Shown one piece after another: positions 17,099 to 24,786 of a DNA stretch of 64,000 nt. Both the position numbers and the translations under genes were made by a program. Position 1 is the stretch's first letter. Every line of letters starts with the position of its first letter. The stretch spans positions 3,286,001 through 3,350,000 of the forward strand of contig NZ_CP045178.1 in NCBI RefSeq assembly GCF_009296025.1. The letters are read 5' to 3'. The notes under the pieces are model-generated. The model was given only the letters and a program-made list of their open reading frames with translations. It was not told where the DNA came from and ran no database searches. The stretch is from Streptomyces tsukubensis. GTDB lineage: Bacteria > Actinomycetota > Actinomycetes > Streptomycetales > Streptomycetaceae.

Positions 17099-17353
17099 TC
17101 ACCAGAGGGCGGGCCCTCCACCGAATAACTCGCGACGAGCATCTTCGATCTCCTGCTCCGTCAGCGCACCGTGATCAGCCTCGTGCGAGGCCACTATCTC
17201 GGCGAGGCCGTCCATGGCGAGCTGGTGGCGGACCGCCTCCGTGATGTAGCTGGAAATGCCGCACCGCCCGACTCGCGAGCGGAGCTGGCTGATGAGGCCG
17301 GCGGGCATGGATACGGAGATGTTCTCAGTGCCTCCGGCACCGGCGGGCTTCAT
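17099..17353 (-). CDS. Ribbon-helix-helix (CopG/antitoxin-like) protein, orphan
   Basis: An 84-residue protein. It begins MKPAGAGGTENISVSMPAGLISQLRSRVGRCGISSYITEAV, where ENISVSMP is the beta-strand and the two helices follow in the manner of CopG/MetJ/VapB antitoxins. The rest is acidic (EADHGALTEQEIEDARREL). Such proteins dimerise, bind operators and usually neutralise a PIN-type toxin encoded just downstream. Here no toxin gene follows, so it is either an orphan regulator or its partner lies elsewhere. ATG 17353 was chosen because upstream codons do not fit the fold. Confidence 0.7.
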   Translation of the reverse strand: MKPAGAGGTENISVSMPAGLISQLRSRVGRCGISSYITEAVRHQLAMDGLAEIVASHEADHGALTEQEIEDARRELFGGGPALW

Positions 17354-17427
17354 GACCGCCAGTGTGCGACAGAAATTCGTCTGAGCACGGTGGTGTGGGC
17401 GACCCGCAGCCGGCCCGGAGGGGACTG

Positions 17428-17469
17428 CCACCACCCCTACCGCCCTCGCGAGGGTGGTAGGGGTGGTGG
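17428..17469. repeat. 42-bp near-perfect palindrome
   Basis: Two 21-base arms meet without a loop at 17448/17449 (core ccctcgcgaggg, outer arms ccaccacccctac and gtaggggtggtgg). The only mismatch is g17442 against t17455. It lies in the gap between the divergent RHH gene and the small-protein gene. It could be an operator, a recombination site or a remnant inverted repeat. The lack of a loop makes a simple terminator less likely. Confidence 0.75.
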
Positions 17470-17619
17470 ATGCGCGAGGGGGAGCAGCTATGAGGTGGTG
17501 CGGCGGCTCGCCGCACGCCGGTTCATGACGCGACGCTCCCGCTTTCTCTTGACGGTCACGGGCAAACAGCCCAACGCTCATGCAAGTTGGCGAAAGACAC
17601 TCGACACCCGGAGATAGTC

Positions 17620-17865
17620 ATGGCACTACGGTTCATCGGGATTGATCCAGATACCGGCCAGCAGGGTTCCCCCACGATTTTGCCGGATGAGGAGAAGAAG
17701 GAATTCGTGTTCCAAGGCCGGCTGCCGGACGAGCAACGCACTGCAACATGCATGGAATTTGAGATTTCTGGTCAGGCGCCGGGCATCCCTCCGCGCGAGG
17801 CCATTGTCCGAGTGCCGACCCGTATGGTGCGGATTCTCAGGCAGGCTTGCGATGTCGCAGAATGA
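17620..17865 (+). CDS. Small conserved protein, first cassette copy
   Basis: An 81-residue protein beginning MALRFIGIDPDTGQQGSPTIL, with the mid-segment EFVFQGRLPDEQ and the end REAIVRVPTRMVRILRQACDVAE. It is clearly related to the small protein at 18776 (MGYTFIGKDPES; DRRLLVQGRRAGD; LEPRMIPLLKEAIRVAE). Both precede a DUF6879 gene and overlap its start. A ccggag ribosome-binding site precedes ATG 17620. Its function is unknown; constant pairing with DUF6879 suggests a partner protein. Confidence 0.75.
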   Translation: MALRFIGIDPDTGQQGSPTILPDEEKKEFVFQGRLPDEQRTATCMEFEISGQAPGIPPREAIVRVPTRMVRILRQACDVAE

Positions 17866-18381
17866 GCAGGGCTTTGACGGCCTGCTGGTTTCGGCCAAGT
17901 ATTCGGCCGTCCACCTGGAAATGCGCGACTCGCACGGAGTCGGCGACGAAGCCGAGGACTTCGAGAACTGGAAGCTCACGGGAGAACGAGACGTGGACCC
18001 AACGTCTGAGTACCGGACACCGTGGGTCGCCCTGATGCGGAACACGGTAGCCAGAGGAGTCGTCGTCCGTCGGGCCCGCGTCGTCTCAGAACCCGTCACG
18101 GACTACATCCAGTACGAGCACGCGGGCACCGTGGTCAACATCGCGGCCGGCGAGCAAGTCCGTTGGCTCCCCAGGCGCCAAGCCTCGGACATCGCTCTGC
18201 CAGCAACGACTGCTGGATCTTCGACGGGGAGAAGGTCCTCTTCAACCACTTCTCGGGTGAGGGCGACTGGTCCGAACCGGGGTGGGAGGTTCGTACGGAA
18301 CCGGCTGTCGCCCGGCTGGCGTCGGCCGCGTTCGAGGAGGTCTGGGATCGCGGCACGACGCACTCCAAGTACGCGGTCTGA
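17852..18381 (+). pseudogene. DUF6879 family gene, frameshifted (first cassette copy)
   Basis: From ATG 17852 (MSQNEQGFDGLLVSAKYSAVHLEMRD) the frame matches the intact DUF6879 protein at 18987 through ARGVVVRRARVVSEPV and GEQVRWLPRRQASDIALP. After about 18203 the match moves to the next frame (NDCWIFDGEKVLFNHF...EEVWDRGTTHSKYAV, stop at 18379-18381). The intact copy has ccagggaac where this one has ccagcaac, so one base is missing. Either a pseudogene or a sequencing error. Its start overlaps the upstream small gene by 14 bases, like the second copy. Confidence 0.75.
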
Positions 18382-18408
18382 CACCGGAAAACACCGAAGA
18401 TCCACCCC

Positions 18409-18699
18409 GTGCCCTTCTCTCCCTCCTTCAGCTCCAGCGCGAAGACCGCCTGCGAAGCCCTCGCCGCTCGCCTCGGGCAGCTTCGCATCCGGAGGGGACA
18501 GGCACAGCGCCCGTACCGGGTCCGCGTCACAGGTCACCGGCCTGACCCGCGCACCGTCTGGGGCGGGTTCCGCTCCATCACGATCCGCTGGAGGCGAGGC
18601 ATCCCCCAGCATTTCTCCCTTGCTGCCGAGTACGAGTCCCCTGGTCACTCCATTGCTGCGGCCTTCCGCCTGCACGGAAGCCGAGGACGGTGCTCTTGA
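18409..18699 (+). pseudogene. Possible decayed XRE/Scr1-type regulator remnant (first cassette copy)
   Basis: The open frame starts with SSSAKTACEALAARLGQLRIRRG, which resembles the first helix of Scr1/WhiJ-type XRE proteins. After it only fragments (WGGFRSITIRWRRGIPQ) recall a helix-turn-helix. At 96 residues it lacks the DUF5753 part. It occupies the position that an intact XRE gene holds in the second cassette, so I read it as a degraded copy. An unrelated small protein or non-coding DNA remains possible. Confidence 0.3.
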
Positions 18700-18775
18700 C
18701 TCCAGCCGTCTCAAGGATGAGGGTCAGGTAACAGGATGCAACGCAGTGCAACACTCGTAGATGAGAGGGCGCACC

Positions 18776-19006
18776 ATGGGTTACACCTTCATCGGTAAAG
18801 ATCCTGAGTCTGACGTGAACGGGTGCCCGGCGGTTTGGGTGGGCGACGACCGACGGCTACTCGTGCAGGGGCGGCGCGCCGGAGACGACGTTCAGGCTCG
18901 GACGGTGGCTGACTCACCGCGAGCCGAGGATGAGACCCTGATCGTTCTGGAACCGAGGATGATCCCGCTCCTCAAGGAGGCTATCCGTGTCGCAGAGTCT
19001 GGCTGA
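18776..19006 (+). CDS. Small conserved protein, second cassette copy
   Basis: A 76-residue protein (MGYTFIGKDPESDVNGCPAVWVGDDRRLLVQG...) homologous to the one at 17620. ATG 18776 is preceded by gagaggg; an in-frame ATG at 18761 is the alternative. Its last 20 bases overlap the DUF6879 gene, and the Shine-Dalgarno sequence for that gene (aaggagg at 18973-18979) lies within its coding sequence, so translation of the pair may be coupled. Function unknown. Confidence 0.75.
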   Translation: MGYTFIGKDPESDVNGCPAVWVGDDRRLLVQGRRAGDDVQARTVADSPRAEDETLIVLEPRMIPLLKEAIRVAESG

Positions 19007-19514
19007 GTTCGCCGATCTGCTCAGGCAGTGTGAACACTCAGCAGTGCACCTTGAGACCCGCGACGCATACGCCGTCCCTGGGGAACACCCTGCCTTCGAC
19101 GCTTGGCTGGCGGGGGAACGGCAGGATTGGAACGACCGTTCGTCGTGGTGGCGTGATGACTGGCACGGGCTCATCCAACGCACGACCGCCCGAGGTGTGG
19201 CGGTGCGTCGCGCGCGGGTGGTCGGTGAGCCTGTCTCGGACTACATCAGGTGGGAGCACTACGTCACGTATGGCAATGCCGCTTGTGGGGAGGAAGTCCG
19301 CTGGCTCCCCCGTCGACAGGCATCCGAACTGCTGTTGCCAGGGAACGACTTCTGGCTTTTCGATGGCAAGCTGGCACAGTTCAACGTCTTTGACGGTGAC
19401 GGCCGTTGGACACACACGGACTTCACAGAGGACGCGGGCGTGGCGGCGCGATGCGCTGACATGTTCGAGGCGGTTTGGGAGCAAGCCGTCCCGCACGACA
19501 AGTACAACGTCTAA
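18987..19514 (+). CDS. DUF6879 family protein
   Basis: An intact 175-residue member of the actinobacterial DUF6879 family: CEHSAVHLETRDAYAVPGE, RTTARGVAVRRARVVGEPVSDYIRWEHY, GEEVRWLPRRQASELLLPGNDFWLFDGKLAQFNVFDG. The family commonly neighbours Scr1/WhiJ-type XRE regulators and may act as their partner, as DUF397 proteins do; that role is inference. The GTG start has a strong aaggagg site 7 bases upstream. No signal peptide or membrane segment is seen. Confidence 0.82.
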   Translation: MSQSLAEFADLLRQCEHSAVHLETRDAYAVPGEHPAFDAWLAGERQDWNDRSSWWRDDWHGLIQRTTARGVAVRRARVVGEPVSDYIRWEHYVTYGNAACGEEVRWLPRRQASELLLPGNDFWLFDGKLAQFNVFDGDGRWTHTDFTEDAGVAARCADMFEAVWEQAVPHDKYNV

Positions 19515-19532
19515 CAGAACAGCGGCCAGTCC

Positions 19533-20372
19533 ATGACCTCACCTCTGTCTACGGCCGAAGAGGCCCATAAGGCAGTCGCCGACCGGCTTACTCGCATAAT
19601 GGAAGACGCCGATCTGTCGGGGGCCCGGCTGGCCGCCCTGTGCGGCTGGGACCGTTCCAAGGCACACCGGATCATCCACCGGAAGACGATCCCGAAGTCC
19701 GTCGACATTCGCGCATGGTGCGCGGCTTGCGGAAGGCCCGAAGAGGCTGAAGCACTGATAGAGACCACGCGCACGGCCAAGATTCTTTACGTCCAGTGGT
19801 CCCAATACCTGAAGGGTGGACTCAGCAAGGCCCAACGCAGCACCATCTACCAGGAGACACGTTCCTTCCGGGTGTACAGCTGCGGGGTCCTTCCTGGAAT
19901 GCTTCAAACGGAAGCGTACGCACGGGGTATTCTCCGTACGATCCGTCGCTTCAGGAGTCTTCCCGACGACGTTGAGGATGCTGTACGGGCGCGTCTGGAA
20001 CGCTCTGACGCCACTCTCCAAGGCAACCAAGTGTCCGTTCTTGTCGAGGAGTCGGCCCTGTATATGCCGATGACCGAACACCCGGAGCACGCGAAGCAAC
20101 TGGAACACTTCCTGTCCGTCATTGGGCGTCCCAACCTGTCTTTCGGGATCATTCCCCACATGTCACTCCGCCCGGTATGGCCCCTGGAGTCCTTCTACGC
20201 ATTCGATGATCGCGAAATTCAGGTAGAAACCCTGACGGCGATGGTCCGAGTGACGAACCGGGCAGAGGTCGACGTGTATCTGAACGCGTTCGCTCAGATG
20301 TCGCGCGCCGCTGTGTACGGCTCGAAGGCCAAAGCCCTGATCAGGAAGGCCCTCGACACCACCGAGGAGTGA
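19533..20372 (+). CDS. Scr1/WhiJ-type XRE regulator (helix-turn-helix plus DUF5753)
   Basis: A 279-residue regulator. The N-terminal helix-turn-helix (about 16-70) reads ADRLTRIMEDADLSGARLAALCGWDRSKAHRIIH. The DUF5753 domain follows: VQWSQYLKGGLSKAQRSTIYQETRSFRVYSCGVLPGMLQTEAYARGIL, then LVEESALYMPM and PNLSFGIIPH. Relatives of this family act in Streptomyces development and are described as toxin-antitoxin-like regulators. It follows the intact DUF6879 gene by 18 bases, so the two are probably co-transcribed. Confidence 0.9.
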   Translation: MTSPLSTAEEAHKAVADRLTRIMEDADLSGARLAALCGWDRSKAHRIIHRKTIPKSVDIRAWCAACGRPEEAEALIETTRTAKILYVQWSQYLKGGLSKAQRSTIYQETRSFRVYSCGVLPGMLQTEAYARGILRTIRRFRSLPDDVEDAVRARLERSDATLQGNQVSVLVEESALYMPMTEHPEHAKQLEHFLSVIGRPNLSFGIIPHMSLRPVWPLESFYAFDDREIQVETLTAMVRVTNRAEVDVYLNAFAQMSRAAVYGSKAKALIRKALDTTEE

Positions 20373-20462
20373 AGGCGTACAACATCGTGCAACGTCGGCC
20401 CTGCCCGGCAGCCCGACTTCTTACCGTGTTTGACACAGCCAAGTCACGGGAGAAGGCGAGCC

Positions 20463-20699
20463 ATGACGAGCCAGGAAAGTGTGAGGGGCGCGGCAGGCGT
20501 GGGCAATCCGAGAACGACGAGTGGTCCGGTACATCTGGCTCTGCCCCTTCCGCTCCCGAAGCCCGCACCGGATTGCGATGTGTGCGGGGCGCTCGTGTCG
20601 CAGCGTCAGGCGGCGCGGGACAGGGGTGATTTTTCGGCCGCGACCGATGCTGACGTAGAGATCAGGAATCACCCCCACAGGACGCGGGGGCGGAGGTGA
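20463..20699 (+). CDS. Small Cys-containing protein preceding DUF7848 gene
   Basis: A 78-residue hydrophilic protein with one CDVC motif in PAPDCDVCGALVSQRQAARDRGDFSAATDADVEIRNHPH. Similar short proteins with CxxC and a terminal IxxHPH are often found directly before DUF7848 genes in Streptomyces. ATG 20463 is preceded by gggagaaggcgag. Its stop overlaps the next start (gtga), indicating a translationally coupled pair. Function unknown. Confidence 0.65.
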   Translation: MTSQESVRGAAGVGNPRTTSGPVHLALPLPLPKPAPDCDVCGALVSQRQAARDRGDFSAATDADVEIRNHPHRTRGRR

Positions 20700-20917
20700 C
20701 GCGGTCCGTCCTGCGGTACGTGCCGCACCGCATCGTGCAACATCCGGACACCGACGTGACCTTCGAGGCGGAGTGCCTTCACTGCCAGTGGAAGGCACAA
20801 CCCTCGCCGGAGGGCGAGGCGGTCGACGTGGAGTGCATGAGCCATACGGCGCGAAGCAACCATCGCGGGTTCCGACGCGTCTGCGTCTCATTCGCGATGG
20901 TGGTGCGAGCCGAGTAG
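20696..20917 (+). CDS. DUF7848 family protein
   Basis: A 73-residue protein (MTRSVLRYVPHRIVQHPDTDVTFEAECLHCQWKAQPSPEGEAVDVECMSHT...). It has cysteines in CLHC and VECMSHT that could form a small zinc site. It ends GFRRVCVSFAMVVRAE. It overlaps the previous gene by 4 bases. The family is common in Streptomyces regulatory islands with XRE regulators; its molecular role is unknown. Confidence 0.75.
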   Translation: MTRSVLRYVPHRIVQHPDTDVTFEAECLHCQWKAQPSPEGEAVDVECMSHTARSNHRGFRRVCVSFAMVVRAE

Positions 20918-21009
20918 AGACACCACCCCGGCAGCGAAAACCTTGGACAGTCGAGCTACCGGGGTGGGCTGTGAAGTGCCACAACAGGCCACAACAGGGA
21001 GGAACGAAC

Positions 21010-21498
21010 ATGCCCGATGTACGCGCATTACTCACCCCTGCCGCGTTCGGCGGTGTCGTCACAACAGTCATCGACAACAACCCCGACATGGACAAGGCTA
21101 CGGCGGAGCGGATCGTCACGGAAGCACTCAAGTTCGTGGACGCTGCCGCGCAGTTCCCCAGCGTCAAGATCACGCCGTCCAGCGTCGTGGACGAGGGATG
21201 GCATGCCCTGGTCCTGCACACGAACCTGTACGAGAAGCTGTGCGAGCGTCTGGGCCGGTTCGTGCACCATTGGCCGGAGCGGCCCGACCCCGGGCGGCAC
21301 GATGAACACGCGCTCGCGCGGACCGTGGCTGTCATCGAGCAGGCCGGGCATGCCGTGGACAGCGCACTGTGGACGGGTCCGGCCAACGTCCTGGTATCAG
21401 TGGCGGCCAACTGCTCCCACACGCCCAAGCCCGGCGGCTGCGGCCCGATCAATCCGGGCAAGTGCGCTTCGCACTGTTCCGGCGGTGACGGTAGCTAG
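21010..21498 (+). CDS. Glycine-rich-domain-like conserved protein
   Basis: A 162-residue protein with the segment PSSVVDEGWHALVLHTNLYEKLCERLGRFVHHWPERPD. This conserved WH..LLHT..Y pattern occurs in bacterial proteins related to the glycine-rich-domain (DUF1399-like) family. The C-terminus is Cys-rich (NCSHTPKPGGCGPINPGKCASHCSGGDGS), suggestive of metal binding or a disulfide-rich tail. ATG 21010 has an agggagga ribosome-binding site. Function unknown. Confidence 0.65.
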   Translation: MPDVRALLTPAAFGGVVTTVIDNNPDMDKATAERIVTEALKFVDAAAQFPSVKITPSSVVDEGWHALVLHTNLYEKLCERLGRFVHHWPERPDPGRHDEHALARTVAVIEQAGHAVDSALWTGPANVLVSVAANCSHTPKPGGCGPINPGKCASHCSGGDGS

Positions 21499-21528
21499 GC
21501 TGGCCGCAAGCAGAGGGAAGGCGGAAGT

Positions 21529-21771
21529 GTGAACGCTGAGCAGGCCCGGCAAGTCGATGTGGTGCTGCGGCAGTTGGGCATCCCCGGCGTGGTCGCACCG
21601 GAGGACACGGAGAATCCGGCAGGGCCCTGGCGTGTGTACGACACGGCCGACCCTGCCACGCGCCGGGACGTGACGGCTAACGCGCTGGCATCGGTGGCCG
21701 CCGAGTTCGCGAAGGAGAAACCGAGGTCAGGGCCCATGCGGGGGTTCGTCATCCCGTCCAAGACCGAGTGA
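21529..21771 (+). CDS. Small hypothetical protein
   Basis: An 80-residue soluble protein starting with GTG (VNAEQARQVDVVLRQLGIPGVVAPEDTENPAGPWRVYD) and ending GFVIPSKTE. Spacing, codon use and the terminator just downstream support a real gene; agaggg lies 13-18 bases upstream of the start. It is the last gene of the accessory island. Function unknown. Confidence 0.6.
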   Translation: MNAEQARQVDVVLRQLGIPGVVAPEDTENPAGPWRVYDTADPATRRDVTANALASVAAEFAKEKPRSGPMRGFVIPSKTE

Positions 21772-21798
21772 TCCCCCAGTAAGTGCTGCCCATGAATG

Positions 21799-21832
21799 AA
21801 CGCCCCTGCTCATCCTCGGCAGGGGCGTTTTT
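21799..21832 (+). terminator. Canonical rho-independent terminator
   Basis: The 11-bp perfect stem aacgcccctgc / gcaggggcgtt is followed directly by a T-run (21828-21832). It ends the transcript of the small accessory genes. Confidence 0.92.
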
Positions 21833-21991
21833 CTTGGTTCCTTCGAGCGGTTCAGAGTTTTCCAGCACGACGACCAGGATCAGCCCGAAACGCCCCCGCC
21901 CCGGCCCGCCCGGAAGCCGATCACAGCGTCCGAGCCGAGCCGGGCCGCTGCCGGGCCGACAGAGATATACCTCTGAACTGCGAAACCGCCG

Positions 21992-23140
21992 CTACGGCAG
22001 GTTCCGCGCCATCACGATCCGCTGCACCTGATTCGTGCCCTCGTAGATCTGCGTGATCTTCGCGTCCCGCATCATCCGCTCCACCGGGTAGTCCCGTGTG
22101 TAGCCGTAGCCGCCGAGGAGTTGGACCGCGTCCGTGGTGATTTCCATGGCCGCGTCCGAGGCGTAGCACTTGGCCGCGGCGCCGAAGAACGTCAGGTCGT
22201 TGTCGACCCGTTCCGACTTGGCTGCGGCCGCGTAGGTGAGCTGGCGGGCCGCCTCCAGCTTCATGGCCATGTCGGCCAGCATGAACTGGACGCCCTGGAA
22301 GTCGGCGATCGGCTTGCCGAACTGCTTGCGCTCCTTGACGTAGCCCTTGGCGTAGTCCAGTGCGCCCTGGGCGATGCCGAGGGCCTGGGCCGCGATGGTG
22401 ATGCGCGTGTGGTCCAGCGTCTTCATCGCCGTGGCGAAGCCCGTGCCCTCCGCGCCGATCATGCGGTCGGCGGGGATGCGGACGTTGTCGAGGTAGACCT
22501 CGCGGGTCGGCGAGCCCTTGATGCCCAGCTTGCGTTCCGGGGCGCCGAAGGAGACGCCCTCGTCGGACTTCTCCACGACGAAGGCGCTGATGCCCTTGGA
22601 GCGCTTCTCGGGGTCGGTGACCGCCATGACCGTGTAGTACTCGGAGACGCCCGCGTTGGTGATCCAGCGCTTCACGCCGTTGAGCACCCAGAAGTCGCCG
22701 TCGCGGACGGCCTTCGTCTTCATCCCGGCCGCGTCGGAGCCCGCGTCCGGCTCCGAGAGCGCGTAGCTGAACATCGCGTCGCCCTTGGCGAGCGGGCCCA
22801 GGTACTTCTTCTTCAGCTCCTCCGAACCGGAGAGGATGACCGGGAGCGAGCCGAGCTTGTTGACCGCCGGGATCAGCGAGGAGGACGCGCAGACGCGGGC
22901 CACCTCCTCGATCACGATGACCGTCGCGAGCGCGTCCGCCCCCGCCCCGCCGTACTCCTCCGGTACGTGGACGGCCTGGAGGTCGGCCGCGACCAGGGCG
23001 TCCAGGGCCTCCTGCGGGAAGCGGCCCGCCTCGTCCACGTCGGCGGCGTGCGGCCCGATCTTCGCCTCGGCGAGCGAACGGATGGTGTCCCGCAGCATGT
23101 CGTGCTCTTCGGCCGGGCGGTACAGGTCGAAATCAGGCAC
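21992..23140 (-). CDS. Acyl-CoA dehydrogenase
   Basis: FAD-dependent dehydrogenase introducing a trans-2 double bond into acyl-CoA in beta-oxidation or branched-chain amino acid catabolism. The length of 382 residues is usual. It shows the FAD/substrate motifs FSYALSEPDAGSD and FWVLNGVKRWITNAG, the segment RKQFGKPIADFQ, AMEITTDAVQLLGGYGYTRDYPVERMMRDAKITQIYEGTNQVQR, and the catalytic glutamate in IYEGTN. The GTG start at 23140 gives VPDFDLYRP. It is divergent from ugd across an AT-rich spacer with inverted motifs. Confidence 0.93.
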   Translation of the reverse strand: MPDFDLYRPAEEHDMLRDTIRSLAEAKIGPHAADVDEAGRFPQEALDALVAADLQAVHVPEEYGGAGADALATVIVIEEVARVCASSSLIPAVNKLGSLPVILSGSEELKKKYLGPLAKGDAMFSYALSEPDAGSDAAGMKTKAVRDGDFWVLNGVKRWITNAGVSEYYTVMAVTDPEKRSKGISAFVVEKSDEGVSFGAPERKLGIKGSPTREVYLDNVRIPADRMIGAEGTGFATAMKTLDHTRITIAAQALGIAQGALDYAKGYVKERKQFGKPIADFQGVQFMLADMAMKLEAARQLTYAAAAKSERVDNDLTFFGAAAKCYASDAAMEITTDAVQLLGGYGYTRDYPVERMMRDAKITQIYEGTNQVQRIVMARNLP

Positions 23141-23183
23141 AGTACTTGTCTCCCTCTGGCGCCACGGTCTCTTCCCGCGAGAC

Positions 23184-23214
23184 GCTAACTACCGTTAAGT
23201 AACCTAGATTCTAG
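23184..23214. promoter_or_regulatory. AT-rich island with inverted motifs upstream of the acyl-CoA dehydrogenase gene
   Basis: In otherwise GC-rich DNA, gttaagtaac (GTTA and TAAC around AG) is followed by ctagattctag, also nearly symmetric. It lies 45-75 bases upstream of the acyl-CoA dehydrogenase start, where a TetR- or GntR-type operator would be expected. Which protein binds is not known. Confidence 0.4.
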
Positions 23215-23355
23215 AGGGCGCCCCGCCGCACCGAAATGGTCCCGCGCGCATCGACGAGTGACCTTCCCGACAGCCGTACGACCGCCCGGTGAGGGCCGTT
23301 CAGCCGCCCCGGTTATGCTCGGGCAGCGCACTGCCGCCCACCCCAGGAGCACTTC

Positions 23356-24696
23356 ATGGCCCTCAGGATCACCGTGATCGGCACCGGCTACCTCGGCGCC
23401 ACCCACGCAGCCTCTCTTGCTGAACTGGGATTCGAGGTGCTGGGGCTCGATGTCGTGCCCGAGAAGATCGAGATGCTGGGGCGTGGCAAGGTCCCCATGT
23501 ACGAACCGGGGCTTGAAGAGGTTCTGCGCCGGCATGTCGCCGGGATCGAGGGTTCCAGCGGGCGCCTGCGGTTCACGACCTCCTGGGAGGAGGCCGGTGA
23601 ATTCGGTGACGTCCACTTTGTCTGCGTGAATACTCCCCAGAAGCGTGGTGAGTACGCCTGCGACATGAGTTACGTCGACTCGGCGATCGACTCGCTCGCC
23701 CCGCACCTGCGGCGCCCCGCCCTTGTCGTGGGCAAGTCCACCGTGCCGGTCGGCTCCGCCGAGCGTCTCGCTGCGCGGCTGCGCGAGCTCGCGCCTGTCG
23801 GCGAGGGCGCGGAACTGGCCTGGAACCCGGAGTTCCTGCGCGAGGGCTTCGCCGTCAAGGACACCCTCCACCCGGACCGCATCGTCGTCGGCGTGGCGAG
23901 CGAGCGCTCGGAGAAACTGCTGCGCGAGGTGTACGCGGGTCCGCTCGGCGAGGGCACCCCCTTCGTCGTCACCGACTTCCCCACCGCCGAGCTGGTCAAG
24001 ACCGCCGCCAACTCCTTCCTCGCCACCAAGATCTCCTTCATCAACGCGATGGCCGAGGTCTGCGAGGCGGCCGGCGGTGACGTCGCGAAGCTGGCCGAGG
24101 CCATCGGCTACGACGAGCGGATCGGCCACAAGTTCCTGCGGGCCGGTATCGGCTTCGGCGGCGGCTGTCTGCCGAAGGACATCCGCGCGTTCATGGCCCG
24201 CGCGGGCGAGCTGGGCGCCGACCAGGCGCTGACCTTCCTTCGCGAGATCGACTCCATCAACATGCGCCGCAGGGGCGAGATGGTCGACATGGCGCGCGAG
24301 ACCGTGGGGGGAAGCTTCCTCGGGGTACGGGTCGCGGTGCTCGGTGCCGCGTTCAAGCCCGACTCCGACGACGTACGCGACTCCCCCGCGCTCAACGTCG
24401 CGGGCCAGATCCACCTCCAGGGCGGCCAGGTCACGGTCTACGACCCCAAGGGCATGGAGAACGCCCGCCGCCTCTTCCCGACGCTCGGCTACGCCGACTC
24501 CGCGGTCGACGCCGTGCGGGGCGCGGACGTGGTCCTGCATCTGACGGAGTGGGCCGAGTTCAGGGAGCTTGACCCGGTCGCGCTCGGCGAGGTGGCGGGC
24601 CGCCGCGTCCTCCTGGACGGCCGTAACGCGCTGGACCCCGAGCGGTGGCGCGAGGCGGGCTGGACCTACCGGGCGATGGGGCGTCCCCGGGCCTGA
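23356..24696 (+). CDS. ugd: UDP-glucose 6-dehydrogenase
   Basis: Oxidises UDP-glucose (or a related UDP-sugar) to the uronic acid with 2 NAD+, giving precursors for extracellular or wall polymers. Residues 5-16 form the Rossmann motif VIGTGYLGATHA. The catalytic cysteine is C271 in GFGGGCLPKD; NPEFLREG and AFKPDSDDVRDSPA are further family signatures. The length of 446 residues is normal. ATG 23356 follows an agga site. It may supply uronate for the polymer handled by the LCP and glycosyltransferase proteins to the left. Confidence 0.93.
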   Translation: MALRITVIGTGYLGATHAASLAELGFEVLGLDVVPEKIEMLGRGKVPMYEPGLEEVLRRHVAGIEGSSGRLRFTTSWEEAGEFGDVHFVCVNTPQKRGEYACDMSYVDSAIDSLAPHLRRPALVVGKSTVPVGSAERLAARLRELAPVGEGAELAWNPEFLREGFAVKDTLHPDRIVVGVASERSEKLLREVYAGPLGEGTPFVVTDFPTAELVKTAANSFLATKISFINAMAEVCEAAGGDVAKLAEAIGYDERIGHKFLRAGIGFGGGCLPKDIRAFMARAGELGADQALTFLREIDSINMRRRGEMVDMARETVGGSFLGVRVAVLGAAFKPDSDDVRDSPALNVAGQIHLQGGQVTVYDPKGMENARRLFPTLGYADSAVDAVRGADVVLHLTEWAEFRELDPVALGEVAGRRVLLDGRNALDPERWREAGWTYRAMGRPRA

Positions 24697-24786
24697 GGGG
24701 TCCTTGCCGCCTGCCGTGGCCTGTACGCCGTGATCCGTTTAGCCTCGCACCGAACGGTGTTCGAGGAAAACAACGGAGGAGAAGTC

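Noticed and set aside
15479..21832. Integrated conjugative element or prophage
   Set aside because: No integrase, excisionase, transfer gene, tRNA attachment site or flanking direct repeats were found, although the gene content is accessory.
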